Program-made: the position numbers and the translations under genes
Origin: Planctomyces sp. SH-PL62
GTDB lineage: Bacteria; Planctomycetota; Planctomycetia; Planctomycetales; Planctomycetaceae
Length of the DNA stretch: 36,025 nucleotides
NCBI GenBank assembly: GCA_945893075.1
Contig: CAMDDX010000032.1
Coordinates: 1 to 36,025, forward strand
Direction of reading: 5' to 3'
In this document: positions 7,268 through 15,945 of the stretch, in pieces
How the letters are laid out: each line of letters begins with the position of its first letter
How positions within the stretch are numbered: the stretch's first letter is position 1
Notes under the pieces: generated by a model
Databases searched by the model: none
What the model was told of the DNA's origin: nothing
What the model saw: only the letters and a program-made list of their open reading frames with translations

Positions 7268-8749
7268 ATGACGGTTCCAAAAACTTCACCGATTGGTTTG
7301 CGACTCCTCGACCGGCGTCGCTTCTTAAACGACTCGGCCCACGGGTTGAGCGGTCTCGCGCTGGCGACCTTGCTCACGCAGCACGGATTGACGGCGGAAG
7401 ACAAAACTCCGATCCGGCCAAAGATCAATCCCGCGACGCCGTATGCCGCTCGGCCAGCCCACTTCGCGGCACGAGCGAATCGCGTCTTGATGATTTTTTG
7501 CTCCGGAGCGATGAGCCACGTCGACTCGTTCGATTACAAGCCGGAGTTGATCAAACGGCACGACACACCGATGCCTGGGAACGACAAGCTCATCACGTTT
7601 CAGGGGGAGAACGGCAACCTGATCAAGCCGCTCTGGCCGTTTCGACCGCGCGGTGAGTCCGGCAAGATGGTCAGCGATTTGTTGCCGAACCTCGCGGGGC
7701 TCGCCGACGAGATGTGCTTCATTCATTCGATGACGGCGAAATCGAACACGCACGGGCCGGCCGAAAATCAGATGAGCACCGGCTTCATTCTCGACGGCTT
7801 TCCGGGAGTCGGCTGCTGGGTCAGCTACGCGCTGGGGAGCGAGTGCTCCGACCTGCCAGCGTTCGTAGCGATCCCCGATCCGCGCGGCGTGCCGCAGATC
7901 GGCGCGAGTCATTGGAACTCAAAGTTTCTGCCGGCCTCGTTTCAAGGGACGCCGTTCACCGCCGACAAGCCGATCCCAAATCTGCGCCGTCCTCCGGAGA
8001 TTTCGGAAGCGGCGGATCGTTCCACACGCGACTTCCTGCGCCGGCTTAATGAAAAACATCTCGAACGCAATCCGGGGGACTCCGAACTTCTCGCGCGGAT
8101 CGCCAGCTATGAACTCGCCGCGAAGATGCAGATCAGTGCGGCGACGGTCGCGAACCTGGAAGCTGAATCGAAATCGACTCACGAGGCGTATGGAACTCAG
8201 GACGAGAACAAGAACAAAGCGGGCTTCGCTCGGAATTGCCTGCTGGCTCGGCGGCTGATCGAGCGCGGCGTGCGATTCGTGCAACTCTTCAATGGCTCGT
8301 ATGCGATGGGCGAGGGAGTCGGCAATTGGGACGGACACAAGACTCTTCAGCAGCAGTACTCGGTTCACGCGCCGATCCTCGATCAACCGTGTGCCGCGCT
8401 GCTGCGAGACCTCAAGCAACGCGGTCTGCTGGAGGACACGCTGGTCGCCTGGGTCACGGAATTCGGTCGGATGCCAACCTTCCAAAAGGGAGCCAACGGC
8501 CGCGATCACAATCCGAAAGGCTTCACCGTCTGGCTGGCCGGAGCGGGGGTGAAGGCTCCGTTCTCTTACGGAGCGACCGACGAGTTCGGTCATCAAGCGA
8601 TCGAGAACGTCTCGACGATCTACGACCTGCACGCCACGATCCTGCATCTGCTCGGCCTGAACCACGAGCGACTGAGTTTTTATCACAACGGCATCGAACG
8701 CCGTCTGACCGACGTGCATGGGCACGTCATCAAGGACGTGCTGTCTTGA
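7268..8749 (+). CDS. DUF1501 protein with Tat-like signal (second copy)
   Basis: A 493-residue DUF1501 protein. The start at ATG 7268 gives [20 protein letters not shown], a Tat-type RRRFL motif followed by a hydrophobic stretch ([11 protein letters not shown]). Family features include [20 protein letters not shown], the N-terminal DSFDYKP equivalent of the metal site, [28 protein letters not shown] and the C-terminal [14 protein letters not shown], which all match this family. A TTG at 7232 would extend the frame by 12 residues but breaks the usual short leader. No DUF1549/DUF1553 gene precedes it. The next gene, an alpha/beta hydrolase, starts 65 nt downstream. Confidence 0.9.
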   Translation: MTVPKTSPIGLRLLDRRRFLNDSAHGLSGLALATLLTQHGLTAEDKTPIRPKINPATPYAARPAHFAARANRVLMIFCSGAMSHVDSFDYKPELIKRHDTPMPGNDKLITFQGENGNLIKPLWPFRPRGESGKMVSDLLPNLAGLADEMCFIHSMTAKSNTHGPAENQMSTGFILDGFPGVGCWVSYALGSECSDLPAFVAIPDPRGVPQIGASHWNSKFLPASFQGTPFTADKPIPNLRRPPEISEAADRSTRDFLRRLNEKHLERNPGDSELLARIASYELAAKMQISAATVANLEAESKSTHEAYGTQDENKNKAGFARNCLLARRLIERGVRFVQLFNGSYAMGEGVGNWDGHKTLQQQYSVHAPILDQPCAALLRDLKQRGLLEDTLVAWVTEFGRMPTFQKGANGRDHNPKGFTVWLAGAGVKAPFSYGATDEFGHQAIENVSTIYDLHATILHLLGLNHERLSFYHNGIERRLTDVHGHVIKDVLS

Positions 8750-8751
8750 CC

Positions 8752-8784
8752 GGCTGATGGCTGTCGGCTGAAAGCTGATGGCTG
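8752..8784 (+). repeat. Short direct repeat
   Basis: GGCTGATGGCTG (8752-8763) is followed by AGCTGATGGCTG (8773-8784) in the 65-nt gap between the DUF1501 gene and the hydrolase gene. Simple tandem words built on GCTGATG; no role seen. Confidence 0.6.
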
Positions 8785-8814
8785 TTATCTCAACTCTTTC
8801 CGAAAGACTGATTC

Positions 8815-9552
8815 GTGTCTGGTTGGCAAACGATCGAAATCGTCGGCAAAGCGGCTGACATCTTTGAACCGTCACGGCCGAGCGATCCCGCGCGAGCCGT
8901 TCTCTTCCTGCACGGGCACGGCTTGCAGACGCTCGCAGGGAATGCGGTCTACACCGCCGAACTCGAACGGCTTGGCCTGCGAGCGATCTGTCCTCACGGC
9001 CAACGCTCGTGGTGGCTGCCGGTCGTCTGTCCGGAGTTCGATGCCGAGCTGTCCCCCATCGGACACATCCGCTCGAACGTCCTGCCGTGGATTGAGGCGA
9101 CCTGGCAAGTAAAACCTCCCGCACTGGCGGCGTTCGGGGTGAGCATGGGTGGGCAAGGAGTCTTGCAGTTGGCGTATCGACACCCGAACGAGTTCCCGGT
9201 CATCGCCGCACTCTCGCCGGTGATCGACCTTCAGGATTGGCTGGGACACGGACTGCCGCTCGATGAGATGTTCGTGGACGAAGAAGCGGCTCGGCAGCAA
9301 ACGGCGACGTTGCAGGTGCAAGGGTTGAATTGGCCTCGGCATCAATTCTTGCTGTGCGATCCGACTGACCGCGACGCGCTGCCCGGTGTCGAGAAGCTGG
9401 TCAGCAAATTGAATTCGTCCGGCGTCCCGTTTGAGCGTGACTTCACGACGTCGCACGGCGGGCACTCGTGGGAATACTTCAATCATCTGGCTCCGAGCGT
9501 GATGCAGTTCTTGATCAAAGCATTGGATGCGGAGCATCGGCGAGTCGTGTGA
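8815..9552 (+). CDS. Alpha/beta hydrolase (esterase-like)
   Basis: A 245-residue cytosolic hydrolase. Oxyanion motif FLHGHG at 31-36; nucleophile elbow GVSMGG with Ser110; candidate acid Asp182 or Asp185 in CDPTD; catalytic His in SHGGHSWEYF (His214 or His217). This arrangement fits the esterase D / PHB depolymerase-like group of serine esterases. The substrate is unknown. The only in-frame start near the family's usual length is the GTG at 8815, without a strong Shine-Dalgarno. Archease follows 72 nt later with a palindrome between them. Confidence 0.85.
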   Translation: MSGWQTIEIVGKAADIFEPSRPSDPARAVLFLHGHGLQTLAGNAVYTAELERLGLRAICPHGQRSWWLPVVCPEFDAELSPIGHIRSNVLPWIEATWQVKPPALAAFGVSMGGQGVLQLAYRHPNEFPVIAALSPVIDLQDWLGHGLPLDEMFVDEEAARQQTATLQVQGLNWPRHQFLLCDPTDRDALPGVEKLVSKLNSSGVPFERDFTTSHGGHSWEYFNHLAPSVMQFLIKALDAEHRRVV

Positions 9553-9553
9553 T

Positions 9554-9617
9554 TGTGGCGCACGCGGCTCGCGTGCGTCGATTTCATCAGATTCGCACGC
9601 GAGCCGCGTGCGCCACA
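9554..9617. repeat. Perfect REPIN-like palindrome, 24-bp arms
   Basis: Arms 9554-9577 and 9594-9617 are exact reverse complements around a 16-nt spacer. Each arm is itself a hairpin, CGCACGCG with CGCGTGCG around GCT. It begins one base after the stop of the hydrolase gene and ends 7 nt before the archease ATG, filling the gap. Confidence 0.97.
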
Positions 9618-9624
9618 GGCAACC

Positions 9625-10035
9625 ATGTTCGAGACCTTCGATCACACCGCAGACATCGGCTTGCGGATCATTGCCGCAACGCTGGAAGAGTTGTTTGTTG
9701 ACGCCGCTCGCGGGCTGATGTCGTTGCTCGTCGAGAACATTGAAGAAGTGCAGCCAACACTGACCGAGACGATCCAACTCGGCAGCACGGAAGTCGATTA
9801 CCTGTTATTCGATTGGCTCAACGAGTTGCTGTTCCGGTTCGAGACGCGCGGGATGCTGTTCCGCGAGTTTGACGTGCGGCTCGAAGGGAGGAACTTGGAG
9901 GCCACGATTCGCGGCGAGCCGTTGGACCGTTCGCGACATCACATGGCTCACGAAGTGAAGGCGATCACGTATCACGGCCTGTCGGTCGAGCAGACCGAGA
10001 GTGGTTGGAGCGTCGAGTTGGTGCTCGATATCTGA
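9625..10035 (+). CDS. Archease
   Basis: A 136-residue archease, the activating partner of the RtcB RNA ligase that helps RtcB complete guanylylation and multiple turnover in tRNA splicing or RNA repair. Recognisable features are FDHTADIGLRI at 5-15, the EPLDRSRH segment at 98-105, EVKAITYHGLSVE at 110-122 and the C-terminal VLDI, which together give the metal-binding Asp/His residues of the family. The frame extends upstream to 9553 but that part is translated palindrome, so ATG 9625 is the start. No rtcB gene is in the window; the family usually sits beside it. Confidence 0.93.
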   Translation: MFETFDHTADIGLRIIAATLEELFVDAARGLMSLLVENIEEVQPTLTETIQLGSTEVDYLLFDWLNELLFRFETRGMLFREFDVRLEGRNLEATIRGEPLDRSRHHMAHEVKAITYHGLSVEQTESGWSVELVLDI

Positions 10036-10039
10036 GTTC

Positions 10040-10110
10040 GTGGGGCAGGTTTTCAACCTGGCCGTGCGAGATCGGTCATTCGGGCCGGGCAGGTTGAAAA
10101 CCTGCCCCAC
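10040..10110. repeat. REPIN-like palindrome between convergent genes
   Basis: Arms 10040-10063 and 10087-10110 (24 nt) match at 23 positions around a 23-nt spacer. Same family as 6351-6407: each arm folds as GGGCAGGTT with AACCTGCCC. It fills the gap between the archease stop (10035) and the stop of the convergent epimerase gene (10112), so it could act as a two-way terminator. Confidence 0.96.
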
Positions 10111-10111
10111 G

Positions 10112-11497
10112 TTACCGGCCCAGCACATGCCGCAGCGCGCCTTCCAGTGTGGGGCAGCGGAATTGATAGCCGGTTTCCTGCAACCGATTCGGCACAACGC
10201 GCGTGCTCGCCAGCAACAGTTCTTCTCCCATCTCGCCGAGCAACAGCTTCACCACGAACGCCGGGAGCGGCGCGATCGTGGGGCGATGCAGGACGCGGCC
10301 GAGGATCTTCGTGAACGCCGCGTTGGTCAGTGTCTCCGGCGCGACCGCGTTGACGGGGCCGGTGAGTTCGTCATGCGTGATCGCGTGGTGAATTGCTCCC
10401 ACCACGTCGTCGAGCGCGATCCAGCTCCAATACTGTCGGCCGGAGCCGACGACTCCGCCGGCACACAGTTTGAATGGAGTCAGCATCTTTGCGAGCGCTC
10501 CGCCGCGCGGCGTCAGCACGACACCAATCCGCAGGTTGACGACGCGAATCCCGGCTTGCTTCGCGGGTTCGGTCGCACTTTCCCAATCGCGGCAGACGCT
10601 GGAAATAAACGTCGGGCCTGGCGGGCTGCTCTCGGTCATCACGTCGTCGCCACGATGGCCGTAGAAGCCGATCGCCGATGCGCAGACGAAGACTCGCGGC
10701 TTGCGATTCAGTTTGGCCAAAGTGGTGCTCAGCAGGCGTGTGCCTAAGACTCGGCTATCGCGGATGCGAGCTTTCTTCGCGGCGGTCCAGCGTCCGTGCG
10801 CGATGTTGTCGCCGGCCAGATGCACGACGGCGTCCACGCTTTCCAGCTTTGCGGCGTCGATCGTGCCGGCGGTCGGGTTCCAAGCGATCTCGTCCGCATT
10901 GCGCGGTGTGCCGCGCACGAGTCGCAGCGCGCGATGTCCGCCGGTCGTCAGAAACGGGACGACGGCCGAGCCGACCAATCCGGTGGAGCCTGTCACGAGA
11001 ATGTTCATCGGTTGGATTCCTTGTTGGTCTCGCGCGGCTTGATGAGCCGCTAGGTCGGCGATCGTGACTCGATGCCGATACGCGAATGTTCGTTCGAGCG
11101 ACTTGCGAATGTGACGCCCCAGTAACGCTCGGCCGATCGCCGCCAGAGGGACATCGTAGTGAATGCGATCTTCCAGCCAACTCGCTGAGTTCGGCTGTTC
11201 GGCCGGCGTCATCCGATGGGTGTGCTCCCAGCGTGCGAAGGGACCGACGATCTGTTGATCTCGAAAGCCGATCTCGTCTGTGAGCGCGTGATGTTCCGCG
11301 ATCCAACGTTTTCGAAACGGGCCGACTGGAATCACGAACTCGGCACGCTCGCCATTCGACAACGACCGCGCGGCAGTGCGGAGTTCGACCTGCTCCCAAG
11401 GCGGAAGCAACCGCTCGAACGCGCCGGGCCGAGCGTGCCAAGCGAGCAACTCCTCGGCCGAGACCGGCATCAAGCTGCGTTGAATAAGCTCAGACAT
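10112..11497 (-). CDS. START-like/SRPBCC domain fused to a TIGR01777 epimerase
   Basis: A 461-residue fusion. Residues 1 to about 155 form a START-like (SRPBCC) ligand-binding domain (RSLMPVSAEELLAWHARPGAF, then FRKRWIAEHHAL). From Met164 an SDR-type domain of the TIGR01777/YfcH family follows, with the NAD(P)-binding GSTGLVG at 170-176, VVHLAGDNIA, CASAIGFYGHRG and the C-terminal DUF1731-like tail ending in GALRHVLGR. This fusion is known in several phyla; the reaction is not established. The ATG at 11497 has GAGG about 8 nt upstream; the frame extends to 11656 only through palindrome DNA (11541-11638). Confidence 0.88.
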   Translation of the reverse strand: MSELIQRSLMPVSAEELLAWHARPGAFERLLPPWEQVELRTAARSLSNGERAEFVIPVGPFRKRWIAEHHALTDEIGFRDQQIVGPFARWEHTHRMTPAEQPNSASWLEDRIHYDVPLAAIGRALLGRHIRKSLERTFAYRHRVTIADLAAHQAARDQQGIQPMNILVTGSTGLVGSAVVPFLTTGGHRALRLVRGTPRNADEIAWNPTAGTIDAAKLESVDAVVHLAGDNIAHGRWTAAKKARIRDSRVLGTRLLSTTLAKLNRKPRVFVCASAIGFYGHRGDDVMTESSPPGPTFISSVCRDWESATEPAKQAGIRVVNLRIGVVLTPRGGALAKMLTPFKLCAGGVVGSGRQYWSWIALDDVVGAIHHAITHDELTGPVNAVAPETLTNAAFTKILGRVLHRPTIAPLPAFVVKLLLGEMGEELLLASTRVVPNRLQETGYQFRCPTLEGALRHVLGR

Positions 11498-11540
11498 CAG
11501 CGCCTCGTTCACAATCAATGGAGTGGCACGCTCAGAACGA

Positions 11541-11638
11541 GGGGTCGGGTGTTCGGTTTTTCGGAATTGGCGGGGCGACGCGTGGATTGCAAACGAAGCT
11601 TCTTCCCGCCAATTCCGAAAAACCGAACACCCGACCCC
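11541..11638. repeat. 98-bp inverted-repeat element, family B
   Basis: Arms 11541-11574 and 11605-11638 are exact 34-nt reverse complements around a 30-nt spacer. The ends read GGGGTCGGG outward and GGAATTGGCGGG inward. The same arms recur exactly at 24125-24224 and a related form at 25743-25840. It lies between the divergent epimerase and DUF1501 genes. Confidence 0.98.
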
Positions 11639-11835
11639 GGCCCTGGGAGGTATCACCGCAGCCTCGGACGTGGATTCACCGTATCGGGCGGATCGTATCG
11701 GCCGAGTTGCGAAACTCGACCGGCGGAAGCGGTTCTTACAGCGGGTCTCGGCTTGCTGGTGCCGATTTTCACCGATAGCATCGGCCCCCCTTGATGCCTT
11801 CCGTTGTAGGCTTCGTGAATCACGGAGTTCCCACC
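11639..11835 (+). other. Gene-free leader before the third DUF1501 gene
   Basis: Between the family B element and the ATG at 11836. It holds two short hairpins (CGAGTT with AACTCG near 11703, and CCGAT/ATCGG at 11772-11784). No convincing promoter boxes were recognised. Confidence 0.4.
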
Positions 11836-13350
11836 ATGCTGCGAGTTCTCAGTCACCCCCGACAGTTATGTACCGGCCTGACGCGGCGCGATCTGCTGCA
11901 AGTCGGTGGACTGGGGATGATGGGGCTTGGCTTGGACAACCTCCTCTCGCATGAGGCGGCGAACGCGGCGAACGGCCCGCGCGTGCAAGGAGAACTCAGC
12001 AACTCGTTCGGAAAAGCGAAGCGCTGCATCGTCCTGTTTTTGTATGGATCGCCGAGTCAATTAGAGACGTTCGACATGAAGCCGAACGCTCCGGTCGAGA
12101 TCCGTGGCACGATGGAGCCGATCCCGTCGTCGCTCCCCGGCTGCGACGTCTGCGAGCACCTGCCGAACATGGCCAAGATCATGGATCGCACGACCGTCGT
12201 GCGGTCGCTGACGCATCCGCATCCAATTCATGGCGTCGCGTATGCCATGACCGGCGCGTCGGCTCTCGACGTGAATGCCGAACTCGAACCGAATGACCCG
12301 CGGCATCATCCGTATTTTGGCTCGGTGGTTGAGTACTTCGATCGTCAGCGGCGTGGCGGCAAGCTCGGTGACTTTGTGCAGAACGCCGCGTTGCCCTTCC
12401 CGTTCAGCAGTCAGCGCGTCGATCAACCGTTCCGAGCCGGCCCGTACGCCGCGTTTCTCGGAGGTGCCTACAACCCGACTTGGACCGAGTTCATCGGCCA
12501 AGGGACCAAAGAAATCACCAAGGCTCGTCCCGGTTTTTCGTGGACGGGTCTCGAACCGTATCTCGGTTGCACGCCCGATTCGCATTTCCGCATGGCTGCG
12601 ACTGACGCTCCGAAAGACATGACCGTCGATCGCTTGAGCCGACGCCGCTCGCTGCTGCAACAGTTTGAGGATCAGCGCCGCGATCTCGAACGCTCACTGG
12701 CCGGCACGTCGCACAGCAAGATGCAGGAAATGGCGTTCAACTTGATCAGCTCGACGAAGGTCGCCGACGCGCTCGACGTGCGCAAGGAGTCGCCGGAGAC
12801 GCGCGAGTCGTATGGCATGACGTTGTTCGGTCAGTCGTGTCTCGCCGCGCGACGCATGCTCGAAGCGGGGACGCGGCTGGTCTCAGTCTTCTGGGATGAA
12901 TACGGACTCGCGGGGGATGCGTGGGATACGCACTACGAACACTTCCCGCGCATGGTCGATCAACTGCTCCCCGGTTTGGATAAGGGGTATGCCGGTTTGA
13001 TTCTCGATCTGGAGCGGCGCGGGATGCTCGACGACACACTCGTCGTCTGCATCAGCGAGCACGGGCGCACTCCGAAGATCAACAAGGCGAAAGACGGCGG
13101 CCGCGATCACTGGTCGCAAGCGTACTCGGCTCAATTCGCCGGCGGCGGCATCGCGAAGGGCCGAGTCATCGGCTCGACCGACGCTCACGCGGCCGAAGTC
13201 ACCGACCATCCGCTCTCGCCAAAGGACATGCTGGCGACGATGTACCATCTGCTGGGCATCGACCCACACGCTGTGTTGCCCGATCGAGTCGGCCGCCCGC
13301 AGCCGATGCTCCCGGAAGGGAGCCACGTTGTCACCGAGATGCTGGCGTAA
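11836..13350 (+). CDS. DUF1501 protein with Tat signal (third copy)
   Basis: A 504-residue DUF1501 protein, starting MLRVLSHPRQLCTGLTRRDL with the Tat motif TRRDLL at 17-22 and a hydrophobic segment (GGLGMMGLGLDNLL). Family features are IVLFLYGSPSQLETFDMKP, HPIHGVAYAMTGA, CISEHGRTPKIN, GGRDHWSQAYSAQFAGGGI and the final PLSPKDMLATMYHLLGIDP. GGAG lies 8 nt before the ATG at 11836. It is closer to the first copy (2175-3605) than to the second in length and in the DGMTVDRL/DMTVDRL-SRRSLLQQ segment. It stands alone, without PSCyt/PSD1 partner. Confidence 0.92.
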   Translation: MLRVLSHPRQLCTGLTRRDLLQVGGLGMMGLGLDNLLSHEAANAANGPRVQGELSNSFGKAKRCIVLFLYGSPSQLETFDMKPNAPVEIRGTMEPIPSSLPGCDVCEHLPNMAKIMDRTTVVRSLTHPHPIHGVAYAMTGASALDVNAELEPNDPRHHPYFGSVVEYFDRQRRGGKLGDFVQNAALPFPFSSQRVDQPFRAGPYAAFLGGAYNPTWTEFIGQGTKEITKARPGFSWTGLEPYLGCTPDSHFRMAATDAPKDMTVDRLSRRRSLLQQFEDQRRDLERSLAGTSHSKMQEMAFNLISSTKVADALDVRKESPETRESYGMTLFGQSCLAARRMLEAGTRLVSVFWDEYGLAGDAWDTHYEHFPRMVDQLLPGLDKGYAGLILDLERRGMLDDTLVVCISEHGRTPKINKAKDGGRDHWSQAYSAQFAGGGIAKGRVIGSTDAHAAEVTDHPLSPKDMLATMYHLLGIDPHAVLPDRVGRPQPMLPEGSHVVTEMLA

Positions 13351-13352
13351 AT

Positions 13353-13534
13353 CCCTGGAGTGCGGCGGCTTGACGCCGCCCTCCATTCGATCACGGCGGT
13401 TGACGTTCCGAATGTCGCAGACTTGATCGTGAGAATTCACACGGGACGCGATTCGTCACGCCGGCGTTGGTGAAACATCCAATGCGAACTCCCGCTATCA
13501 ATGGAGGGCTGCGTCGAGCCACAGCACTCCAGGG
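13353..13534. repeat. Inverted pair of hairpins, family C, 112-nt spacer
   Basis: Arms of 35 nt, 13353-13387 and 13500-13534. Left arm hairpin: GCGGCG with CGCCGC around GCTTGA; right arm, read on the other strand: GCTGTG with CGCAGC around GCTCGA. It runs almost from one stop codon (13350) to the next (13536) of two convergent genes. Family partner: 19790-19958. Confidence 0.95.
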
Positions 13535-13535
13535 T

Positions 13536-15137
13536 TCACTTCACCGGCATCCGCACCACGAGATCATCGCCGCGTGGGTTATCGTCGAAGCTGCGGCCTT
13601 CTTCGTCCTTCTCGTTGTCGCCGACGCTGTAGAAGCGGTAGCCCTCGGCTGTCTTGGCGTATTTCAGCGGCTGCCCGGTGTAGAGGTCGATCGGAATCTC
13701 AGCGATGTATTTCGGAGCGAGCGGCTCCAACGAGTCGGGGTACTCACCACGATCTACGCGGTACGCTGCGAGGGCGAACGCGAGTTCCAGGTTCCGCATC
13801 CGCTGGATGGCACGCCCTTCCGCCAGCCCCACCTGTTGAACAGCGGGCAAAAGCAACGCGATCAACGCGTCGGACATCGTCTGACTGATGGCCGGCTTGC
13901 CTCCGAGCAGAGACAGCAGCGCTTGCGGCCCTCGACTTTTCTCGACCAGCTTCTTGACGTCTTCGTTGAATTGTTTGACCTCGGCGGTGCGCTCGCGGTA
14001 GTCGGGCTTGCGGAGCGTCGCCGCCAACCGGTCGTACCACTTGTTGGCGGACGTGAGTGCCACGTCCCAATCGACGGATTGCATGATCGCTCCCTCGGCC
14101 AGTTTTTCGACCAGAGTGCTGTCGCCCCCTTCGGCTCCGTTGGCGACCTCCTGCCATTTCATCTGGCCGCGAGCCATGCGGTGAGCGCAGTCGAGGAACA
14201 TGACTCGCTCACAGTAATCGATCTTATCCGCCACGGACGCTCGCGCTGGGATACGGTCGAGCTGCTTACGGTACATCGCCAGCATCTTCGCCGACGGTTT
14301 CGTTTCGGAGAGGAATAGCAGCTCACCCCGGATGGCGATGGCTTCGATCGCGACACCGACGAGGTACTCGATCAGCGTCGGCCCTTGTCCGACCAGCCGG
14401 CCAAGCCGGTGCATCGTTATCAGATCGCGCCACGCATCGACTTGGCTCCCCTCAGCCAGTTCCCACATCGCTCGCGATGACAACGCGCGGGCCAGCTCGC
14501 GTGACTTTTGCACGCCCGGCAGCAAGACCGCAACCAAGGCCCCGTCAGGTTCCGCGTCGGTGCCAACCAGTGGCGAGAAATACTTGGGACGTTCCGTCGC
14601 CAGCTCGATCGTGCGCAGCGGAATCTCGTTCTGCTTGAGCCATTCGGCGACCAACGGAAATTCGGCCTTCGTCCAAAGACGCTCGCCGGACTTGGCCACC
14701 ATGTCGTTGATCGCGTTGATGTCCTGCGGATCTTCCGGATGCTCACGAGCCCATTTGCCGAGCGACTGAAAATACTTCCCTTCGTCCGGGATCGGCTCGA
14801 CCCCCATCCGCCGAAAGAACCGGTCGGGCTGCCGCCTTCCTCCTTCTGGGCTTGGCCCCGTCGCTTGGTACAGCAGCACGCAGGCGTTGTTCTCTGGCGT
14901 CACCCCTTTGCTGACCAGCCGGTTGACCGCCTCCAGATAATTGACGGTTCCGTCCGCCTTGAGCGGCTCGGTGGCCCAGGTCGTCTCCTTGGAAATCGTG
15001 ATCTTCGGCGGAGGCACGGCGGCCTTCGGTTTCGCCGGCTCGGCTTTCTGGTTCTCTTGAGAGATTGCGACGCTGGCCAGCACCACGATCAGAACTACGG
15101 ACAGTCGCCAGCAATGTGGGTTCGGTGGAGTTGTCAT
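13536..15137 (-). CDS. Exported protein with pseudopilin-like C-terminal segment
   Basis: About 533 residues, unknown function. A hydrophobic N-terminal segment (RLSVVLIVVLASVAIS) predicts export or anchoring, followed by a Pro/Lys-rich linker. The middle is helix-rich without motifs I know. The C-terminus (LELAFALAAYRVDRGEYPDSL, then DLYTGQPLKYAKTAEGYRFYSVG) resembles the end of type II secretion pseudopilins and recurs in large planctomycete proteins. Two adjacent ATGs are possible, 15143 and 15137; AAGG lies 9 nt before the second, so I chose that. The frame further upstream crosses repeat-like DNA. The stop codon abuts a family C inverted repeat. Confidence 0.75.
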   Translation of the reverse strand: MTTPPNPHCWRLSVVLIVVLASVAISQENQKAEPAKPKAAVPPPKITISKETTWATEPLKADGTVNYLEAVNRLVSKGVTPENNACVLLYQATGPSPEGGRRQPDRFFRRMGVEPIPDEGKYFQSLGKWAREHPEDPQDINAINDMVAKSGERLWTKAEFPLVAEWLKQNEIPLRTIELATERPKYFSPLVGTDAEPDGALVAVLLPGVQKSRELARALSSRAMWELAEGSQVDAWRDLITMHRLGRLVGQGPTLIEYLVGVAIEAIAIRGELLFLSETKPSAKMLAMYRKQLDRIPARASVADKIDYCERVMFLDCAHRMARGQMKWQEVANGAEGGDSTLVEKLAEGAIMQSVDWDVALTSANKWYDRLAATLRKPDYRERTAEVKQFNEDVKKLVEKSRGPQALLSLLGGKPAISQTMSDALIALLLPAVQQVGLAEGRAIQRMRNLELAFALAAYRVDRGEYPDSLEPLAPKYIAEIPIDLYTGQPLKYAKTAEGYRFYSVGDNEKDEEGRSFDDNPRGDDLVVRMPVK

Positions 15138-15157
15138 CGGCATGGGCCTTAAAGAAG

Positions 15158-15235
15158 AACACGGATGGCACGTATGACACGGAGAACCGCGGATGGCCAA
15201 TGTGCCGATCCGTGTTTTCCGTGTCCTCCGTGCTT
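15158..15235. repeat. Weak inverted repeat built on CACGGA words
   Basis: The left part contains ACACGGATGGCA and GACACGGAGAA; the right part contains GATCCGTG, TTCCGTGTCC and TCCGTGC, the complement of the same words. The pairing has gaps, so this is a degenerate member or a different simple repeat. It lies between the pseudopilin-like gene and the nucleotidyltransferase gene. Confidence 0.5.
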
Positions 15236-15307
15236 GAATTCTGTCGCTACAGAGATCGAACTCGCGGTCGATTTTGTCTAACCCTTCAACCAGCGACCCC
15301 GTTGATC

Positions 15308-15943
15308 TCAGAAGCGAAACGGATTCACGGCATCGGTGAGTTCCGCTTGAATCGTGGACCAACGGACTTTCCACAACATGCGTGGCATTCGGGAATTCGC
15401 CAGCTTGTCGAAGTTGAGCAATTGATGCACGACCTTGCGACAGTCCTCGACTTCAAACTTCCTCAGATAGCAGTTCAGCATTTGCTGCATCGAACGCCCC
15501 GAGCGAAGCATCGCCCAGACATCGACATAATCCCGTCGAGCCGCTCGCAACCGCACGGCGGACAACTTCATCGCAGCGAGATCGTCCATTGCCGCCAGTT
15601 CGCAGTTGAGTGACGGACAGCGCACCGTTCGTCGCAGCCGCATGTGATCGTAGGACATGATCGTCAATTTGACTCCACGCACCGTTCCTTGAATCGCTTT
15701 CTCCGAAATGTCGCGGACTCGCAGCGGAATCCCCGCGGCTTGCAGTTCGCGAACCAACGTCTGTGGTTCATCGAGCGAGCCGTAAAGAAAAAAATCCATA
15801 TCGACGGATCGGCGATGGCCCAGATGCAACGCCAGAGCGGTCCCGCCCACGAGATAGGTGCGAAGGGGCCGCAAGGCCGGTCCCAGTTCTTGCAGGGTCC
15901 GCTGCTGCTGACGTCCGAGGATTTCGAGGTGCCAGTCGGTCAT
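15308..15943 (-). CDS. AbiEii/AbiGii-type nucleotidyltransferase (toxin-like)
   Basis: About 211 residues from ATG 15943, or 213 from the overlapping ATG at 15949. The nucleotidyltransferase core is TYLVGGTALALHLGHRRSVDMDFFLYG: GG at 35-36 and the two metal-binding Asp residues at 50 and 52 (numbered from the upstream ATG). Such enzymes act as toxins in type IV toxin-antitoxin and abortive-infection systems, in some cases by adding nucleotides to tRNA. The gene overlaps the stop of the upstream DUF6922 gene by 4 nt (ATGA) if the first ATG is used, which marks the two as one translational unit. Its target here is unknown. Confidence 0.85.
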   Translation of the reverse strand: MTDWHLEILGRQQQRTLQELGPALRPLRTYLVGGTALALHLGHRRSVDMDFFLYGSLDEPQTLVRELQAAGIPLRVRDISEKAIQGTVRGVKLTIMSYDHMRLRRTVRCPSLNCELAAMDDLAAMKLSAVRLRAARRDYVDVWAMLRSGRSMQQMLNCYLRKFEVEDCRKVVHQLLNFDKLANSRMPRMLWKVRWSTIQAELTDAVNPFRF

Positions 15944-15945
15944 GT

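Noticed and set aside
13467-14318. 283-codon plus-strand frame
   Set aside because: Antisense of the pseudopilin-like gene and begins inside the family C repeat.
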